DNA of 41,358 nt from PZPK01 sp963974595 (GTDB taxonomy: Bacteria; Pseudomonadota; Gammaproteobacteria; Pseudomonadales; Oleiphilaceae): contig CAXBDA010000029.1 of assembly GCA_963974595.1 (NCBI GenBank), positions 1 through 41,358 on the forward strand. Reading direction: 5' to 3'. Under the pieces are notes generated by a model. That model was not told the DNA's origin and made no database searches. It worked only from the letters and a program-made list of their open reading frames with translations. Each line of letters opens with the position of its first letter. Positions within the stretch are counted from its first letter, which is position 1. Position numbers and translations under genes: made by a program. Below are positions 38,787 to 41,358 of the stretch, piece by piece.

Positions 38787-39777
38787 TCTGTACATCACAA
38801 AACAAAAGACTTACGTCCATAAAGAGCGAGAAACGATTGTTATAGAGTGCGACAGGAAAAAATTATTGCAGTTACCTGTTCATTCTATTAAAAGCATTTT
38901 TTGTTTTGGTAATGTCATGGTGTCACCATTTTTACTCGGTTTTTGTGCTGAGAAAAATATTGGTTTGGCATTTTTTACCGAATATGGCCGCTTTCTTGCG
39001 CGAATGCAGGGCAAGCAAAGTGGTAATGTATTGCTTCGTCGTGCTCAATATAAGCTTTCCGAAAAAGCCCCCTTACCAATAGCGCGAAATATTATTGCAG
39101 CAAAAATTGTGAATAGTCGTGCGGTATTACAACGTCAAGTTAGAAATTATGAAAATACCTCTCAGTTAGAAAGAGCTATATCACGGCTAAAGCATAGCTT
39201 GGAACAAGCTCGAAACTGTCGAGAAATAGATAGTCTTCGTGGCATAGAAGGAGAGGCGGCTTCGGTTTACTTTTCTGTATTTAGCCAATTCTTGCGTAAC
39301 TCTGACTTCAAATTTGAAGGACGGAATCGACGACCTCCTAAAGATCCAGTAAATGCGATGATGTCTTTTCTTTATAGTATTTTTGGACAAGATGTTTCAG
39401 CTGCATTACAAGGCGTTGGCTTAGATCCTCAGGTGGGTTTTCTGCATGTTGATAGACCAGGACGTGATAGCTTGGCACAAGATTTATTGGAAGAGTTTAG
39501 GGCGAGTTGTGTCGATAGGCTGGTACTGGCTTTAATAAATCGAAAACAGATTTCAGTGAAAGGTTTTACAACAGAGTCGTCTGGTGCGGTGAACATGGAT
39601 GACGATACACGCAAAGCGCTATTGGTTGCGTATCAAGAGAAGAAACAAGAAGAAATAATGCACCCTTACTTGAAAGAAAAAGTTCCTATTGGTCTGCTTC
39701 CACATATTCAAGCACAGTTATTGGCGGCACATATACGCGGTGATGTGGCTGAATATCCTCCGTTTATCAGTCGCTAA
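38767..39777 (+). CDS. cas1: Cas1, spacer-integration nuclease
   Basis: The integrase subunit of the Cas1-Cas2 complex. The 336 residues from this start match the family. Catalytic residues are E161 (RGIEGEAA), H227 (GFLHVDRPGR) and D239 (DLLEEFR). The frame runs further upstream to 38662, but that part overlaps cas4 and reads as a shadow; the ATG at 38767 gives the normal N-terminus (MKKLQNSLYITKQKTYV) and a 20-bp overlap with cas4. cas2 follows after 11 bp. Confidence 0.95.
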   Translation: MKKLQNSLYITKQKTYVHKERETIVIECDRKKLLQLPVHSIKSIFCFGNVMVSPFLLGFCAEKNIGLAFFTEYGRFLARMQGKQSGNVLLRRAQYKLSEKAPLPIARNIIAAKIVNSRAVLQRQVRNYENTSQLERAISRLKHSLEQARNCREIDSLRGIEGEAASVYFSVFSQFLRNSDFKFEGRNRRPPKDPVNAMMSFLYSIFGQDVSAALQGVGLDPQVGFLHVDRPGRDSLAQDLLEEFRASCVDRLVLALINRKQISVKGFTTESSGAVNMDDDTRKALLVAYQEKKQEEIMHPYLKEKVPIGLLPHIQAQLLAAHIRGDVAEYPPFISR

Positions 39778-39788
39778 GGTACATTCTT

Positions 39789-40082
39789 ATGATGGTATTG
39801 ATTACTTATGATGTGAGCTTTGAGGACGGAAATGGCCAGAAACGATTACGACATATTGCAAAAATATGTCTCGACTATGGCGTTCGAGTGCAGTATTCAG
39901 TGTTTGAGTGTGAAGTTGGGCCAGATCAATGGTTACAGCTTCAGAATAAACTATTCAATGCTTATGACCCTAATATTGATAGCTTGCGTTTTTACAAATT
40001 AGGTAAAAACTGGCGTAATCGAGTAGAGCATCATGGTGCCAAACAAGCACCTGATATTTTCAAAGATATACTTCTGATTTAG
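39789..40082 (+). CDS. cas2: Cas2, adaptation complex subunit
   Basis: Bridges two Cas1 dimers in spacer acquisition. The 97 residues include the start VLITYDVSFEDGNGQKRL, with the conserved Asp after a beta strand (D8), GVRVQYSVFECEV (about 31-43) and a ferredoxin-like ending. Two adjacent ATG codons (39789, 39792) can serve as start. It is the last gene before the array leader. Confidence 0.94.
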   Translation: MMVLITYDVSFEDGNGQKRLRHIAKICLDYGVRVQYSVFECEVGPDQWLQLQNKLFNAYDPNIDSLRFYKLGKNWRNRVEHHGAKQAPDIFKDILLI

Positions 40083-40264
40083 CTATGCGCTAACCCTCAG
40101 TGCTCATTAAAAATCTAGACCCTTAGCAAGTTGCCCCCACAGCTTGTGACTTCTGAACTAGCAAATTTTTGTAGCTTTCGCTATTCTTTTGAAGTGCTTT
40201 TTTGCGTTAGGTTAGCGAATAAGCATTGTTTTGCCCACAGCCTTACTAGGTTTGAAGCAGAGCA
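40083..40264 (+). promoter_or_regulatory. CRISPR leader
   Basis: A gene-free, AT-rich 182-bp stretch between cas2 and the first repeat. Repeat orientation (ending ATTGAAAC) places the leader on this side, so it should hold the array promoter and the integration site for new spacers. I see no clear -35/-10 pair. Confidence 0.8.
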
Positions 40265-41358
40265 GTCGCCCCTCACGCAGGGGCGTGGATTGAAACAGAA
40301 CAAGTTGATTTAGTTAAAACTGGTAAGTCACGTCGCCCCTCACGCAGGGGCGTGGATTGAAACCGGCGTTGTGCCGTTGCTATTGGCAGTTGGAATTGGT
40401 CGCCCCTCACGCAGGGGCGTGGATTGAAACAAGACGATGGCTATGCTCATGCTATCGATGTAGCAGTCGCCCCTCACGCAGGGGCGTGGATTGAAACATT
40501 AGAGTCAGTATTCTTGCGGTGTTCAGCCACGTCGCCCCTCACGCAGGGGCGTGGATTGAAACGCTGGCACAGCAGGCGGCACGATTTCAGCGCACGTCGC
40601 CCCTCACGCAGGGGCGTGGATTGAAACGAGCAAGTTAGAAGAGATTATATAAAGCTTAATAAGGTCGCCCCTCACGCAGGGGCGTGGATTGAAACTTTAC
40701 TCTGATTATGTCTGGACCTGCTGGGGCAGTCGCCCCTCACGCAGGGGCGTGGATTGAAACTTGATTTAGTTGCTAGCGTAAGCCCATCACCTAGCAGGTC
40801 GCCCCTCACGCAGGGGCGTGGATTGAAACTAATCTATCAACAACACCAGCGCCAACACCGATACGTCGCCCCTCACGCAGGGGCGTGGATTGAAACTTAC
40901 CAACTGGATAAAGCTTACTGATAGCTCCATGTCGCCCCTCACGCAGGGGCGTGGATTGAAACCAAGGTGGTTATGTTCATGGCACAGATCCAGAAAGTCG
41001 CCCCTCACGCAGGGGCGTGGATTGAAACCTATTTCTTCAGCCTTTTTAACGAGTAATTCTTGTGTCGCCCCTCACGCAGGGGCGTGGATTGAAACTTGAT
41101 CTAAATGCGCTTGGGCAGTCTCGGCAGAGTCGCCCCTCACGCAGGGGCGTGGATTGAAACAATGTAATCGGAATTGTAACGAGAAGTTGTCTGGGTCGCC
41201 CCTCACGCAGGGGCGTGGATTGAAACACCTAAGATAGCTTGTTGTGCCTGTTCAGTTGTGTCGCCCCTCACGCAGGGGCGTGGATTGAAACTCGCGTGTA
41301 GTCATAACCAATCGGAGCGCTTGTTTGTCGCCCCTCACGCAGGGGCGTGGATTGAAAC
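40265..41358 (+). CRISPR. Type I-C CRISPR array, 17 repeats and 16 spacers, cut by the window end
   Basis: The 32-bp repeat starts GTCGCCCCTCACGC and ends GTGGATTGAAAC, with a GCCCCT/AGGGGC hairpin, typical of type I-C. Repeats start at 40265, 40332, 40399, 40466, 40531, 40596, 40664, 40729, 40798, 40865, 40931, 40997, 41064, 41129, 41195, 41260 and 41327, all identical by eye. Spacers have 33-37 bp and are all different. The last repeat ends at the final base of the window and is not degenerate, so the array continues. Confidence 0.98.

Noticed and set aside
40131..41228. Reading frames across the CRISPR array and leader
   Set aside because: They translate the repeat again and again (SPLTQGRGLK, VAPHAGAWIET) and have no ribosome binding sites.

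Overview
The window looks like chromosomal DNA from a marine-type gammaproteobacterium. Base composition, judged by eye, is in the low 40s % GC. The block ppc - HDOD - adk - tsaB - rsmJ, a soluble transhydrogenase SthA, several c-di-GMP proteins and GTAGGGGC-type intergenic palindromes all fit the Pseudomonadales/Cellvibrionales/Oceanospirillales range. The species cannot be named from the sequence alone. No rRNA, tRNA or transposase gene was recognised.

Layout. (1) 1-2.3 kb: the end of a PP2C phosphatase/protein kinase fusion and cyanase. (2) 2.6-9.5 kb: a diguanylate cyclase, divergent from a translationally coupled three-gene operon (ThDP enzyme plus two short citrate-synthase/citryl-CoA-lyase-like proteins), which converges on a TonB receptor; a perfect CRP-type palindrome lies in the divergent gap. 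(3) 9.8-13.7 kb: a YfiR-like periplasmic protein, a membrane histidine kinase and a REC-GGDEF-EAL response regulator. (4) 13.9-23.1 kb: housekeeping genes (small conserved gene, ppc, YbaK-HDOD, adk, tsaB, small gene, rsmJ, patatin), with an FNR/ANR-type box upstream of ppc. (5) 23.2-29.7 kb: a membrane GGDEF-EAL protein, a MshEN-type secretion ATPase, an HDOD protein and sthA. (6) 29.8-31.3 kb: an unknown small gene and an unknown ~349-residue gene broken at a G7 tract and bracketed by ~75-bp direct repeats. (7) 31.6-41.36 kb: a complete type I-C CRISPR-Cas locus (cas3-cas5c-cas8c-cas7c-cas4-cas1-cas2) and an array of at least 17 identical repeats running off the window end.

The most interesting structure is inside the cas locus. 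Between cas3 and cas5c lie a promoter-like sequence, a 49-codon ORF with a C-terminal membrane segment, and a two-repeat mini-CRISPR with a 21-nt pseudo-spacer. The pseudo-spacer matches the -10 region upstream of the small ORF, next to a TTC PAM: 13 of its first 14 positions pair and the only mismatch is at position 6. This is the architecture of a CreTA toxin-antitoxin RNA module or a CreR-type cas autoregulator, here in a type I-C locus. The second pseudo-repeat has had its 3' handle replaced by the cas5c ribosome binding site, which suggests control by Cas5c, the repeat endonuclease. A second addiction-type module, a DUF4258 toxin/YgiT-type antitoxin pair, sits between cas7c and cas4. Together these suggest a CRISPR locus guarded by an RNA-guided and a protein toxin-antitoxin device.
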